64,000 nt of DNA from Manduca sexta. Taxonomy: Eukaryota > Arthropoda > Insecta > Lepidoptera > Sphingidae. The position numbers and the translations under genes were made by a program. The stretch spans positions 2,659,245-2,723,244 of the forward strand of contig NC_051119.1 in the NCBI RefSeq assembly GCF_014839805.1, read 5' to 3'. Shown in pieces: positions 31,005 to 42,127 of this stretch (positions are counted from its first letter, which is position 1; each line of letters opens with the position of its first letter). Below the pieces are notes generated by a model that had not been told where the DNA came from, made no database searches, and saw only the letters and a list, made by a program, of their open reading frames with translations.

Positions 31005-31308
31005 TAATATCAGCCCTGTATTATACACTTTCTTCCCACTACTGGGTCCTCTATTATTCAGAGGGATTAGGCCTTAGTCCACCACGGTAGACTAGAGCAA
31101 TTAAGCAGACTTTAGATAGCTTAGAAATTCTTATAGAGAACTTTCCAGTATGATATGCATTCCTCACGATGTTTTCCTTCACCGTTAAAGCAAGCGATAA
31201 TTCACAAAGAATACACAATTAAAAAAGTCAGAGGTGTGTACCTTAGGATTTGAACCTGCGGATATTCGTATCGGCAATCTTTCCGCTATCAACTAACTAT
31301 CGCCACTA
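31005..31308 (-). repeat. SINE-A copy, diverged
   Basis: 'cagccctgtattata', 'cagagggattaggccttagt', 'atgttttccttcaccgttaa', 'ggatttgaacctgcgga', and a head eroded to 'aactaactatcgcc'. Confidence 0.85.
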
Positions 31309-31715
31309 TATATATTTTAAGCTACTTTATTCGCAAAAAGTACCTACATAGCAGAACTTTTGATTTAGAAAAGGATCTATAAATCTTTTATTAAACGCAT
31401 CGTAAACTATTCCTAACACAATCAATATGAAACCTCCTTTCTAGGAATTCCGTGCAACGTTCCTCCACAATAGAACTTAAATTATTCACACAATACTAGG
31501 AATGTACGATTACACCCATAATACTTCATTCCAGGTATTTTGTAAATAATTACATATTTTCTTTGTAAAACCTTTAACTGAGTAAGTTTTTAATTTATCC
31601 ATTTTAACGGGAACTGTAGCTACATTTTAATTCTACGTGATATGCAGGGTGTGAAGGAAACACTACAAAAACGAAGACAGATGCTGGTATTCTTAGGATG
31701 GCTTCAAAGAATGCT
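31309..31715. other. Unassigned sequence
   Basis: Nothing recognised. Confidence 0.3.
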
Positions 31716-31781
31716 ATGAATGCTGAAAAGTCTTCGAAACGTCGGCATAAAAATATAATATAAAAGACCGTGATAAAATCT
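31716..31781 (+). mobile_element. HP-M right-arm fragment
   Basis: 'aaaagtcttcgaaacgtcgg' and 'aaaagaccgtgataaaatct' only. It runs straight into a SINE-A fragment. Confidence 0.6.
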
Positions 31782-31914
31782 GTTAAAGCAAATGATAAAT
31801 TACAAAGAATACACACATAATTCTAGAAAAGTCAGAGGTGTGTACCCTTGGGATTTGAACCAGCGGACACTCGTCTCGACAGTCCGTTTTATATCCAACT
31901 AGGTTATCGCCGCT
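31782..31914 (-). repeat. SINE-A fragment, head half
   Basis: From 'gttaaagcaaatgataaatt' to box B ('gggatttgaaccagcgg') and box A ('ccaactaggttatcgccgc'). The 3' domain is missing, unusual for a 5'-truncating retroposon, so deletion is likely. Confidence 0.85.
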
Positions 31915-32400
31915 CAATCAATGGTGTTAGAGATGCTAAATTATATATTATATGTCAATATCTACTTTTTATTGCGAAATCTATCAATCATTCCAGCTTA
32001 CAGAGAATGAAAAAAAAAGACAAAATATGTACCTATACTCCATACAAAACCATTAATTTCTGACTAAAATCGAATTAAACTGAAATTATACAAACTCAAA
32101 ACATTTTCATACAAATATAAAATAACTTTCATTTTATTCAAACATTAAAATGAAAGTTTTCAGTATCCATTTCAAATATTTGCCGCAGACAAGCCTCATA
32201 ACGTCTGTAGTCATACTAAAAAGACAGAATAATTTAGACGTGAAATATTTTATTTGACTCAAAGCTGTGATACTAAAATAGCTAGCTATACTGGTTTTTG
32301 TTGCGGGCTGGCTTGTGTTACTTGTCTGGGGATAAAAGCTTTGATACTCCTTAGTATTAGTAAAATAAAGGTTATATTCCTCATTAGAAATGTAGCCTTT
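31915..32400. other. Unassigned AT-rich sequence
   Basis: Nothing recognised. Confidence 0.3.
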
Positions 32401-32435
32401 TTAACCGACTTTTTTTGAAGTTGGTTCTCAATTCG
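32401..32435 (+). repeat. LINE-type 3' tail remnant
   Basis: 'ttaaccgactttttttgaag' and 'ttggttctcaattcga', same tail as at 23428 and 43018. Confidence 0.5.
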
Positions 32436-32441
32436 AAATTA

Positions 32442-32732
32442 AATGATGAGACGACCTTGACATTCGCTGGATGGTAAGCGATACGAGCGCACATAAACAG
32501 TAGAAACACCATCCAACACTTTGAATTACAAAGTATTGTTTGATATTACACTGCGCTCGCCATCCTGAGAAATGAGATGTTAAGTCTTATTATGTCCAGC
32601 AGTTACACTAGCTACAATGTCCTTCAAACTGGAACATAACAGTGACTACACACTGTTGCTTGACGGCAGAAATAGACATTGCGGTGACACCTACCCAGGC
32701 GAACTCTCACATATGAGAAACCTACCACCAGT
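32442..32732 (-). repeat. REP-B copy, near full length
   Basis: 'gatgagacgaccttgacatt', 'acataaacagtagaaacacc', 'gccatcctgagaaatgagat', 'gagaaacctaccaccag'. Confidence 0.9.
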
Positions 32733-32803
32733 AAATGTCAGTGTCGATTATTTTAAAGATTTTTGGAAATAAAAAATATATGTAGTTGATATTATTACTT
32801 ACT

Positions 32804-33042
32804 TGGTGGCGTAGTTGTATTGCATGGGCTATAAGACTATATCTCTGAAGTCTCGGAATCCAATTCTGGATTAGGCAAAGTTATGTTTGGATTCTTTTGC
32901 TCCCTGTCAGCTCGGTGTCGGGTATTTGTGCCGATTAAAGCGATTGACTCCTATCGTGGGACGGGACATATTTGGCGGAAAGTGGGTCCCCTGGTTGCAC
33001 TTGTGCCTACCCCTTCAGAGACAAAGTCGTGATGCGTGTGTC
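32804..33042 (+). repeat. SINE-D copy
   Basis: 'ggtggcgtagttgtattgca', weak box B 'ggaatccaattctgg', 'ggacatatttggcggaaagt', 'cctggttgcac', 'gcctaccccttcagagac'. The ORF at 32887-33162 lies in it and is not a gene. Confidence 0.85.
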
Positions 33043-33421
33043 TGGTTTTATCACTTACGCAATTTAATAGCACTTATGATAAGTAAATCAGATCGACTCA
33101 TATTACAGAGTAGTCAAAATATTAAAAATTTCTTAACCATTTTGACTCACCTATTGGATTAGTCAGTTTTACTTTGAAGTATACTAAAGTAATATATTAT
33201 TGATTAACCAAGACCCATTCCATTTTAACATTTGGTCTAACTCGAAATCTTGTTGATTGAATTAAGGTCTTGGAGAAGGTTTATCTGATTAAAGTGTTTA
33301 CTTATTCCTACCTGTACTAAGGCCGCTTAAATTACGAGAACGATAAAAATCTTGGCATAGATACTTAAAATAGATCTAGAAATTTAGACAAATACTTTAT
33401 TAAGGTATCTGAATTATTGGC
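33043..33421. other. Unassigned sequence
   Basis: Nothing recognised. Confidence 0.3.
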
Positions 33422-33430
33422 GATACACCT

Positions 33431-33589
33431 AATTAATGATTTCATATTATACGCGAATGTTAGATATTAAAATTAAACTATTTTTCTGATTTTATCGAGG
33501 TTTTAATATTTTAGTTTTCTCCCGACGTTTCAAACTAAAACAAAAATATTAAAACAGCGATAAAATCCGAAAAATAGTTTAATTTTAAT
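33431..33589 (+). mobile_element. HP-M copy, short hairpin form
   Basis: 5' region 'ttatacgcgaatgttagat', then left arm 'aattaaactatttttctgat' through 'ttagttttctcccgacgttt', a minimal loop, then the matching right arm to 'aatagtttaatttta'. It is flanked by the 9-bp direct repeat 'gatacacct' (33422-33430, 33590-33598). Confidence 0.8.
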
Positions 33590-34642
33590 GATACACCTTT
33601 ATATAAAAATCTTTTTAAAATCGTTTCATGAAAAATATAAAGAATATCTTTTGAATTCGCCACTTAATTACATATAATATAATAAATAGATTTAATAATA
33701 AAATATCTGACGAAAACTTGACGAAGTTTGCACTACACTACAAAAGTATACCAAATACATCCGGTGAGATATTTTTAGGAACCGGATTTTCTTCGAACAC
33801 ACTACCATAATTTCGACTTTCGACATAATTTGCGCAAAATCATTGATTATCGAACAGTACTCCATAGTTCCGATGTACCCGCTGAGTCCTGGCACTTGTG
33901 CCATCTGATTCTTTTATAATATTTATAAACGTCCCAATTTTTACGCCACCAAGGTCACGTGATTATGAAAATATAAACTTTATGCACTAAATATTACAGA
34001 CTATAGGTTTGTCTATATATTTTAGTATGCTAGCTTTAATCCGAAATACAAACCCAGGATAAAAGCTTTACCTTTTCCTGGACTAAAAAGTAGCCTGTAG
34101 TACTCAGGAATAATTTTGCTGCCTATTCGTGAAAGAATTTTCAAAATCAGTTCAATACAAGTATTATTATAATAGTAAACAGCATAAATAATATCGCGGG
34201 TTAAGACACGGTTCGCGTAATATTGGGTTTTTATATTACATAACCTAACGTAGCAATGTTGTTAAATCTCTGCCTACCCCTGAAAAAGAAAAAGCCTGGA
34301 TGCAATATATATGTAAAAACATGACTCTTTATACTATCGGCTGAAACTAAAGTCTACATTGTCAACGCAAAATCTAATTCACATATCAAATGTTTCCAAC
34401 CAAGTATAGAATAGAGCTCGCATATAGAGTGAGTGACGTCATACATGAAGACGCTGCAAACTGAATAAAAGGTTATTGTATTTCTTGTACAAGAAGCATG
34501 CAAAACTACAATGTACGTTTATTTTTATCTTGCCACGCCAAAATGACTATTGTAGACTAGAAAATACATTATAGTTATTTTAATGCAACGAATGATTAGA
34601 TGATAAAGCGCTTTACCGCATGAGTTAACACTCATCATATAA
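33590..34642. other. Unassigned AT-rich sequence
   Basis: About 1 kb without recognised repeats, except 34075-34175, which loosely resembles Helitron interiors ('ggactaaaaagtagcctgta'). TGACGTCA occurs near 34435. Confidence 0.3.
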
Positions 34643-34858
34643 CTCCTAAGGGGTAGTCAGACAGCAAAAACATACGCACTTTACGCTAGCGTGTTCCGTC
34701 CCATGATGTGATAGGGGAAAAGACTATCGCCATATCAGGCACAAATTCCAGACCCGATGCTGATAGTGAGCAGAAAAATCCACTGCCTGACCCGAGATTC
34801 GAACCCAGGACATCAGAGGAGAGTCGTACCGCGCACCCAATATGTCTATGCCATCTAA
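34643..34858 (-). repeat. SINE-D copy
   Basis: 'gtgtgttccgtcccatgatg' type block (34689-34708), 'ctatcgccatatcaggcac', 'gagcagaaaaatccactgcc', box B on plus 'gagattcgaacccagg' (34794-34809). ORFs on both strands here are SINE-internal. Confidence 0.85.
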
Positions 34859-35148
34859 GCTGTCAACATAGCCATACCGACAAAATTGGAAACAACATCC
34901 AGAGTTTTGAATTAAAAAGCACTGCATTACTTCGCACTTTGCTCAACTAAGATATTAAATTAATTGGGTTTACAGACTACAAGTTAAAAATCTCATAATT
35001 CACAGAAGACAGAAAAGTCCTTAAAACATGAATACAACAATTCGGACGCGATGTTACTTGGTGGCAGATATAGACATTGCCTACTTAGCCTTGGGCATCT
35101 AACGGTCGTATTAATAAATCAATCTCTTGAGAAGGATCTTAAGTAATC

Positions 35149-35330
35149 ATTTAATGTATTGAACAATTGAAACCAAGCTTAAGCTGTAATTTAAGAGCTT
35201 GATCTCAACTAAGTCGGTGTTGTTCAATAAACCAAAGATAGTTGTCAAAATCCACCATATTCTGCGACTTAAGATATCATTTGAGATGTTGTTAGTGTGT
35301 TTATGAAATATCGACAATCTTAAGATACTG
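35149..35330 (+). repeat. REP-P copy
   Basis: Partner of 21487-21640. 'catttaatgtattgaac', 'aaaccaagcttaagc', 'gacttaagatatcatttgag' and 'cgacaatcttaagatact' match its reverse complement in order. Confidence 0.55.
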
Positions 35331-35410
35331 ACTTTGATTTAATAATTTTATAGCTTATATTGGAATTCAGAGCGAAACGGATTTCCAATAACTAATAATT
35401 AATTGATTCC

Positions 35411-35780
35411 TTCCTAACCGGATTTCGGCCACGTCGACCAATCGCAACGGAGACCAGCCAAGTACGCAGGAGATATTATAGTGTACAAATGTGTGCGCTA
35501 TACACAGGTGTACTCTGTTCCTTTACTCTCATAGTCCGGTAAGACGGTAATCCGACATGACTGGAGAGAGATCTGTTCAGGAACAACGGCTTTACGTGCT
35601 TGCCTAGGCACGGGAGTATCACACCTCTAACTTTCTGAATCCGCGTTACGACTGTGTAGTTTTTAAGATGGAAAAACCCAGTCAATATTATTTAGGCCCG
35701 ACCCGGAATTCGAACCCAGGAACTCAGCGCGGTAGTTGTGTTCGTACAACCACAACTACGCCATTCAGCCAGTCAATTTA
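35411..35780 (-). repeat. SINE-G copy, full length
   Basis: Minus strand: a tRNA-like head with box B (plus 'ggaattcgaacccagga') and box A remnant (plus 'aactacgccattcagccag'), body 'cggctttacgtgcttgccta', 'catgactggagagagatc', tail 'acgcaggagatattatagtg'. SINE-G is a roughly 380-bp tRNA-headed SINE that I recognise as widespread in Lepidoptera. Confidence 0.85.
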
Positions 35781-36654
35781 ATAACCAATACAGTCCTAAA
35801 AGACCTAGTAATTGCAATCTTAACAACTTACAACATAATGTATATCTGCACCAACGCAGTTTGACTGGTAGAGAATGCCTCTGGCATTAAGTCCGCCTTT
35901 ACATTATTTGTATGAAGTGCAATAAAATTAATGTAATGTATAATATAGTGGAATTAAGTCTAGACAATAAGATATATCGTATATTGATCTATACTCTCTG
36001 TCTCGTGGATATTTGTACGAATCTTGTTAGACGAAACATCAAAGACAATGCAATCGAAGGATCTCTACATAATCAGGTTCAACATAAATGCGATATCGCA
36101 CCAATAATTAAGTTATTAATCTTACTTTGATTGTTTTATCTTTATGACAGGACATAATTTATTAAAAACTGTAAATATGTTATACATTATAATCGTCAAT
36201 ATTAACTCTACCACTAGTTTGGAAAGCAGTTCTCACCAGAGAAGAACGGGCAAGAAACACCTAAACTGTAGATTTACTGTTTTCAAAATCAGTTTGAGAT
36301 ATAAACTATAGTACATAATACAAAAAACAGATAATACAATTAGTTCTTTTTTATTATTATCTATCATAATACGAACACTACTAAAATATATTATTGTTAG
36401 CAAGTAAATTGTAAAAGGTCATGTCCTACACGGTTATATTTCAAGTATGTCCTGACAATACCTTGTAATACAATACAACATATAAAATGGGAGTTGTGTT
36501 TCATACAGACTATTATATTGTTCGCCTAATATTCTTTTAAGTTGACTTTACTCTTAAGACCTTGGCAACCAAAAATCCTTTACTATAATGCCCGACGTAT
36601 TGATCTATCATTAGGTGCTCTGGCTGGACATTGCTTGTCTCTTTTGATTTATTT
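35781..36654. other. Unassigned sequence
   Basis: Begins 'tcaatttaataacc'. No repeat recognised. A 72-codon plus-strand ORF (35912-36130) has no motif. Confidence 0.3.
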
Positions 36655-36886
36655 TGGGAAAATGACCCCACCGCACCTGATGGTAAGTGGAGATGGGGCA
36701 GTAATGTCGACTGACGAGAGATGATTACCCCTCGACAGTTGATACAATTAAGCCGGCCTGATGAAAACAAATATACACTGGCTGATTCCAAGACGTGGCA
36801 CACGTAGGACACTATGGCAGGTTGTAACACCGTGTGCACGGTGGTTGCTATCCGGGCGGATATAAAATATATCCTACTACCAGCAA
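36655..36886 (-). repeat. REP-C copy, full length
   Basis: 'gaccccaccgcacctgatgg', 'gactgacgagagatgattac', 'aagccggcctgatg', 'cacggtggttgctatccggg', 'tatcctactaccagc'. The 130-codon minus-strand ORF spanning this copy is a read-through, not a gene. Confidence 0.9.
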
Positions 36887-37534
36887 ACTCTACAATACTG
36901 AAAACAATGTCTCTAAAATAATTATCCATAAATAGATAATATACATCCTTTCGTCTTTAATACTTATAATTAATTATGAGTTTGACACTGATACAATTAG
37001 TGCTGGCTATCCGTAAGAGATTATATGCGATAAGAAGGGGCTACGCGTCGCACCTAATAAAAAAAATGTTTTACTGTTATATGTAATGCATAATAATATG
37101 TTATCTATCATAATAACGTGAGTAATAAAATTGATTAAAAGTTTAAGTCAATTTATAAGAAAATGACTATGAACTACATAGGTATATATAAGAAAAGAAC
37201 TATGTAAAAGTAGTAGCACTATGTAGGAGTATTGCAGCCGATATCCATCCCAATAGAATCTATTGGAACATTTATATATTTAAAAACCACCTGTATATTG
37301 TGCCTACATTCTGCAATAAATAATTTCTATTTACATTTAATTACATTAGTCTTATTTTCTTGTGTTATGTTTTACACCGGTGCAATCATGACCCGTGTAA
37401 AAGCATGAAAGCATAAGCTGAAAATTCACAACATAGAGCTTTTAATTAACACATCCAAACACGTTTTAATTATAATTAAGCTGCTAGAATTCCTATCTTG
37501 TTCTCATTCTATTAGAGTTTAATTTAAGATAATT
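36887..37534. other. Unassigned AT-rich sequence
   Basis: Nothing recognised. Confidence 0.3.
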
Positions 37535-37645
37535 AAAACTACCAATTTGGAGAAATATTGTAGTTTCATTTTCCTATATTTAGGGATTTTTCAAAACTAC
37601 CAATTTAGAGAAATATCGTAGTTTCATGTTATTTAAGGATTTCCA
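37535..37645. repeat. Two 58-bp direct tandem units
   Basis: 'aaaactaccaattt-gagaaatat-gtagtttcat' begins at 37535 and again at 37593, followed in each by 'ta-ttta-ggattt'. Confidence 0.85.
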
Positions 37646-38780
37646 TAATTCGTCTGTTAATTATAAATATTGATTTGATTATAATACTTTTATGTTACAA
37701 AAAAAATATATTATCTTATTAATAAATATTTTTTATCCACAAAACCGCATCCAAAAGAGACGTTTAATCGAATTCAACACAAGAAATAAGCAAATAAAGG
37801 AAATACGAAATTAAAATAAGTGAACCTCTTATTATAATGATTCTCAGCGGAGAACTAACAAAAAGGTGGATAATAGGGGAAGAGATAAAAGCAAAATGTG
37901 AAGGCGTAAAGAAAATAGATTTTTCCGAGCTTAAAAGCTCAAGTTGGCAGGATATTTTTTTTGATAATTTTAAACCTTTTTTAATATTTATTGACTGGAC
38001 TTATTAACTTAGTAAACTATTTAAATTATTATTTTTTTTGTTAATTGATTTTATTAAAAATATTTTGGTTAATAAGTAACAAATAAAAATAGTATTGATT
38101 TTATAGCACTGTAAATTCTTTTCTAATACTGTTGTAATGAGACACATTTTTCATTAAAAAAGTTTATGATTACGTAGGCATTTCGAATTACCAAACACAG
38201 TAGGAATCATGTAAAGGCACAAAACCGCAGGTAAATTTGAATGTAAAATCGTCAATTTATTTCATCGATAAATTTAATAAATTTAATGAAGGAGTTTAAA
38301 TTTTAAAAATTCAAATTAATGATGTCAATGGCATGCAATTAATGTGCATGTATATATTTTCTTTTATAATTAAACACCTAATTAATGATTATATTGTGAC
38401 ATTTATAAATTTTAAATTAAAGATTAAAATATAATATTTACATTGACAAAATAATATATATTCATAATAAAATAATTTTTCACATTCACTAAAAACAACG
38501 TTTCAATAATTTATTATTATTATCTCATGATAATTTTTAATTATAATTTATTGTATAAATTGATTCAAATTATTCAATTTAATCTTCGTAAACCAGCCTC
38601 CCTATATATTTTCATAATTAATTACAAAACTATAAATTATTTTTAATACATTACCTTCCAAATACACAGCACAAATTTCACAAACACATTAAAATAGCCT
38701 TCCTGTTCCCACACAACACTCACAACACTTTCACACTAAGTAACAAGTTCACAATCTACCTTAATTTTTTTGTCAAAACC
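37646..38780. other. Very AT-rich desert
   Basis: About 1.1 kb dominated by A and T, with 'aaataaat' and 'attatta' style runs. No ORF above chance and no repeat recognised. Confidence 0.5.
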
Positions 38781-39080
38781 ACACGAGTATCTTAAAGAAT
38801 TTATTCTTCACACTCCAATACGTTCGTAAACGTCACGGCGACACGAAATACGTGCGTCCCAAGCGACACCTTTCTTGCAACTAACGTACTTGTACAAACT
38901 CCAGGGCTCGTGTTTGTGTGTGTGAGTGGCAGTGTACGTGAAGCCTTTCCGAATATGAAATGTGTGTGTGCGCTGTGTAACTCCTGTCAGATTTGTTCGG
39001 TAAATGCATGTGGTGCTCGGTTTGGGTGTGTGCGTGTACAACCGGGGAAAATCACGCATGCGCGGTACACGAAAATGAAT
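38781..39080. promoter_or_regulatory. CpG-richer island, candidate promoter/first exon
   Basis: Base composition shifts abruptly from the desert at left to a GT- and CpG-rich stretch. It includes GCATGCGC at 39057-39064, close to the NRF-1-type palindrome. ORFs on both strands overlap (minus 39059-38808, plus 38910-39095), but neither has a recognised motif. It may be the 5' end of a gene outside the recognisable part of the window. Direction is unknown. Confidence 0.25.
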
Positions 39081-39225
39081 ACATTTTTGAGCTGAAGCAC
39101 AGATAAGTAACGCTTAAGGTAATGAAATGCATGTTCGGACTTGTGTGTATTTCTTACATGGTGATGATTTTCTCTTTTCTAAATGAAATTAATAAAATAC
39201 TGACTGTATACAATATTCTAAATTA

Positions 39226-39390
39226 TGTTGGGCACGAACGTCCTCTACTAACAAAGTTCAGGATTCAACCTACAACGCTGGCTAGGCGCGGGTTGGCAGA
39301 CTTTACATACCTTCGAAATTCTTAAGTAGATTTCTTGGATTTATATAGTTGCTCATTTCTTTACCTTTAAAATGAGCGATGGACAAACAA
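39226..39390 (-). repeat. SINE-A fragment, strongly diverged
   Basis: 'ttgggcacgaacgtcctcta', 'cgctggctaggcgcgggttg', 'gactttacataccttcgaaa' and 'tttctttacctttaaaatga' are still alignable by eye. Confidence 0.65.
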
Positions 39391-39414
39391 AACTAATATT
39401 TTATCTGACTGTAT

Positions 39415-39582
39415 GTTATCGATTTTCTCAAAATCTACTGAAAGGATTTTTATGACATTTGGTATTGAGATAGTTTAAGACCCTGTGAAGTTTATAGGCT
39501 ACTTTCTATCCTAGAAAAATATATAGTGGGACTTTTATCCCGGAAAACTCCTTCACACAGGCGTATCCGCGAACAAAAGTTT
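39415..39582 (+). mobile_element. HEL-5 copy, diverged
   Basis: 'atcgattttctcaaaatcta' to 'ctccttcacacaggcgtatc' and 'cgcgaacaaaagttta'. Opposite orientation to 19407-19607. The terminal CTAG has decayed. Confidence 0.55.
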
Positions 39583-39790
39583 ATACAAACTACTTATTAT
39601 TAAGATTGTGGAGACGGTAGAACTGCAAATATAAAAGCGTTTGAAAGATTTATTGTTACAACACATGCACTAATGTTAGTGCATTATGAGACTTAATATC
39701 TTACACCGTAGAGTGAAAGCACAGTTCATATCAGTGACAAATAGTTGTTTAAAATTTAAATCTCAGCCCGATAGAATGTCATAAAAAAGC

Positions 39791-39899
39791 GACACGAGAG
39801 TCCGTTTCTTTGATTGGTCGAGACAAGATCACGTGACTCACGCCTTATGTCTCGACCAATGATAGACAAAATAATCAGACGACACGCGCCTTCGTGTCG
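39791..39899. repeat. Nested inverted repeat, about 109 bp
   Basis: Outer ends 'cgacacga' and 'tcgtgtcg'. Inner perfect 13-bp arms 'attggtcgagaca' (39813-39825) and its complement (39848-39860) surround a CACGTG. Could be a very small inverted-repeat element. Confidence 0.6.
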
Positions 39900-40080
39900 T
39901 GTTCGTTGTGGTATATTCCAGCCGGTTTGTGTTGCAACTGTTTAAGGAAAACTGTAGCGCTAACTAAGCGAACGGCATATATTTCTCGGCTCCTAATTAA
40001 CTATTATCACTTTATTTTTAATGACTACACCACTTTATTACTCTAGTATTAGTTTACTTAGATGAAACGTGAAGTTCTAG

Positions 40081-40380
40081 TTTTTTGGCCCGATTAAAAA
40101 ATAATCAACATTTTAAAAAAATATACATTTTTCACATCATATTTCCTCTGCATTTTATTCTCCAGTCGAGTCACTATCTGAACAGAGAATAGAAACACAC
40201 CACAAGTTTCTGATTAACTTTTTGGCCCGATTAAATAGTCGGTATTTAAAAAAAATGTCTTGGGCGTTATATTTTCTCTGCATTTTACTCACTAGTATAA
40301 GCACTGTCAGAACAGAGAATACAGTCTAGTCACTGTCAGTATAAAGGCATAGAAGTAAAGCACCACAAGTTTCTGATTCA
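40081..40380. repeat. Two diverged direct tandem units, period about 137 bp
   Basis: Each has 'tttttggcccgattaaa', 'tctctgcatttta', 'gaacagagaata' and 'caccacaagtttctgatt'. The second carries an extra 'cagtctagtcactgtcag' insert. Confidence 0.75.
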
Positions 40381-40693
40381 TAGTTTGCATGATGGAGTAT
40401 CAAGGTTAGTTTGAATCCGGGAGAGATGGAAAGTGCCCCGGGGAGCTAACATTACCGCGCCGGTATCCCGGGATAATTTGTTATTAACGTTGCATCGTCT
40501 GGTTATTACTCGGCATTCATACTTAACCCAATTACTAAAATTTTAAACACAGAGACAATATTTTTGTTAGTCTTTGGGCTTTACTAAAAAACGTATAAAA
40601 TAGCTGCAGTTTTTTGATAAATGTAGAAGATTATCTGATATAAAGTAGACAAGATATAATTAAATAAAAAAAATAAAAGATGCAAAGTGATAT
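40381..40693. other. Unassigned sequence
   Basis: No family recognised. 40434-40475 ('gccccggggagcta', 'gccggtatcccggga') has a faint inverse similarity to 47922-47952. Confidence 0.3.
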
Positions 40694-40902
40694 GCTGGTG
40701 GCAGGTCTCTCATATGTGAGAGTACGCCTGGGTAGGTACCACCGTAATGTCTATTTCTGCCCAGAAGCAGTTTGTAGTTACTGTTGCGTTCCGGTTTGAA
40801 GGACATTGTAGCCAGTGTGTGTATTGGATATAATAAGACTTATCATCTCATGTCTAGGGATGGCGACCGCAGTGGAATACAAACAATACTTCGTAATTCA
40901 AA
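40694..40902 (+). repeat. REP-B copy, 3'-truncated
   Basis: Head 'gctggtggcaggtctctcat' through 'caaacaatacttcgtaattc', then stops. The 'cttaccatcagg' tail is missing. Confidence 0.85.
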
Positions 40903-41004
40903 TAAGTAAATACTGTTCTCAATAAATCTACTGATAGTATTCCAATCCTGTGTTATTTCTTTCATAACCCATCAGCCTTTATATAGTGGAAACGTAGACA
41001 ACTT

Positions 41005-41215
41005 CATTATCATCAGCCGCAGGAGGTCCACTGTTGAACATGGGCTTCAGCTTAGGCAACAAATTTTCTAATCCCTGACATAGTTTGATGTAGAATATTA
41101 TCTTCTTGAGAAGCAGGCCGATCTGCCTCCAAACCTCAAGGAATATTCGGAGACAAAATCCACTCGAAACTTTTGAGTGTGTATGGGCCAAGGTAAAGGT
41201 GATTCGGGGTTTGCA
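41005..41215 (-). repeat. RTE LINE 3'-terminal remnant
   Basis: 'tcattatcatcagccgcagg' and 'ggtccactgttgaacatggg' are the reverse of the RTE-type end ('atgtccagcagtgg...gatgatga'). The rest of the interval is only loosely alignable and the 80-codon ORF here is spurious. Confidence 0.5.
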
Positions 41216-41286
41216 AACCAAAAATATATTATTCTTATCAACAATTAAAGGCAGTTATTCCTTTAAACATAGTAAGCCGTGACTAA

Positions 41287-41400
41287 CCTTTGAAATAAAA
41301 CCACTTTTCAGATTTTATCACGTTTTTTTCCTGATGTTTCGAAGACTGCAGTTCATAGGTATGTCACCTTCACGGCTGTAAATTCTTCAAATCGTTAAGA
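41287..41400 (+). mobile_element. HP-M left-arm fragment
   Basis: 'aaaaccacttttcagatttt', 'atcacgtttttttcctgatg', 'tttcgaagactgcag'. The right arm is absent. Confidence 0.6.
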
Positions 41401-41482
41401 GAAACATAAAACACAACATAAATTCAATTCGCATCCTATACTGTTTCCCGATTCTACATACATGTAGTTTGTAATCACACGT

Positions 41483-41804
41483 TGTTCTAGTTGGAGAGGA
41501 ACGAATTGCCAAGACGATGTGCGTAGATTCAAATCCAAGGTCATGTATTTCTTTTTTTGCTAAAGTGATACGTGTATTCTTTGTGAATTATCGCTTGCTT
41601 TAATGGTGAAATAAAATATTTTTCACCATTAAAGCACGCGATAATTTGCATAAGAATTTCACTACAAGAATATTGAGGGTATGTGAGGTTTACCAATACT
41701 CACTGGGCCAGCATGGTGGACTAAAACCTAATCCCTCTCAGTAACAGAAGAGGCCCGAGTCCAGCAGTGTGACAGTATATGATACAGGCCCGATGCTATT
41801 ATTG
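41483..41804 (+). repeat. SINE-A copy with an internal inverted duplication
   Basis: Degraded head ('tctagttggagaggaac', box B 'agattcaaatccaagg'), then 'aattatcgcttgctttaatg', then the same 25 bp inverted, then the normal 3' domain to 'atgatacaggcccgatg'. The 25-bp arms are 41586-41610 and 41622-41646 with one mismatch. Confidence 0.85.
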
Positions 41805-42127
41805 TTACCACACATAATCGCTAACTCTTAACACCAACACCACTTTATAACGCCAATCCACCCATCACAAGGGCCGCTTGAATCTCCGATACCCATTGTT
41901 CATCGACACGCAGTTAAGACTTTAAAAACACTCGGAATATCACGAGCTAAGGAGATCTGAATCTGGAGTGGTCTTTGATATCGTCTAATATCGGAAATTA
42001 TATAAGACTAGGTTTGCTTGCGGGTCCGCTTGCGTTACAATCACTGGATCTTCTTCTTCACTCTTATGATGAAACTTTTTGTTTTGACTGGTGGCGATAC
42101 GCATAATATATTTGGTTTTATTTCTTA
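41805..42127. other. Unassigned sequence
   Basis: Nothing recognised. A 121-codon minus-strand ORF (42350-41985) runs through here and the next two elements and is not supported as a gene. Confidence 0.3.

Noticed and set aside
36537..36929. 130-codon minus-strand ORF as a gene
   Set aside because: It reads straight through a REP-C copy and the flanks have no motif. ORFs of the same type occur over other REP-C copies (12107-12382, 16515-16814, 51919-52305, 60967-61356).
38808..39095. Overlapping ORFs in the CpG-rich island as coding exons
   Set aside because: Both strands are open mainly because of the GT/AC-rich composition. No domain is recognisable.
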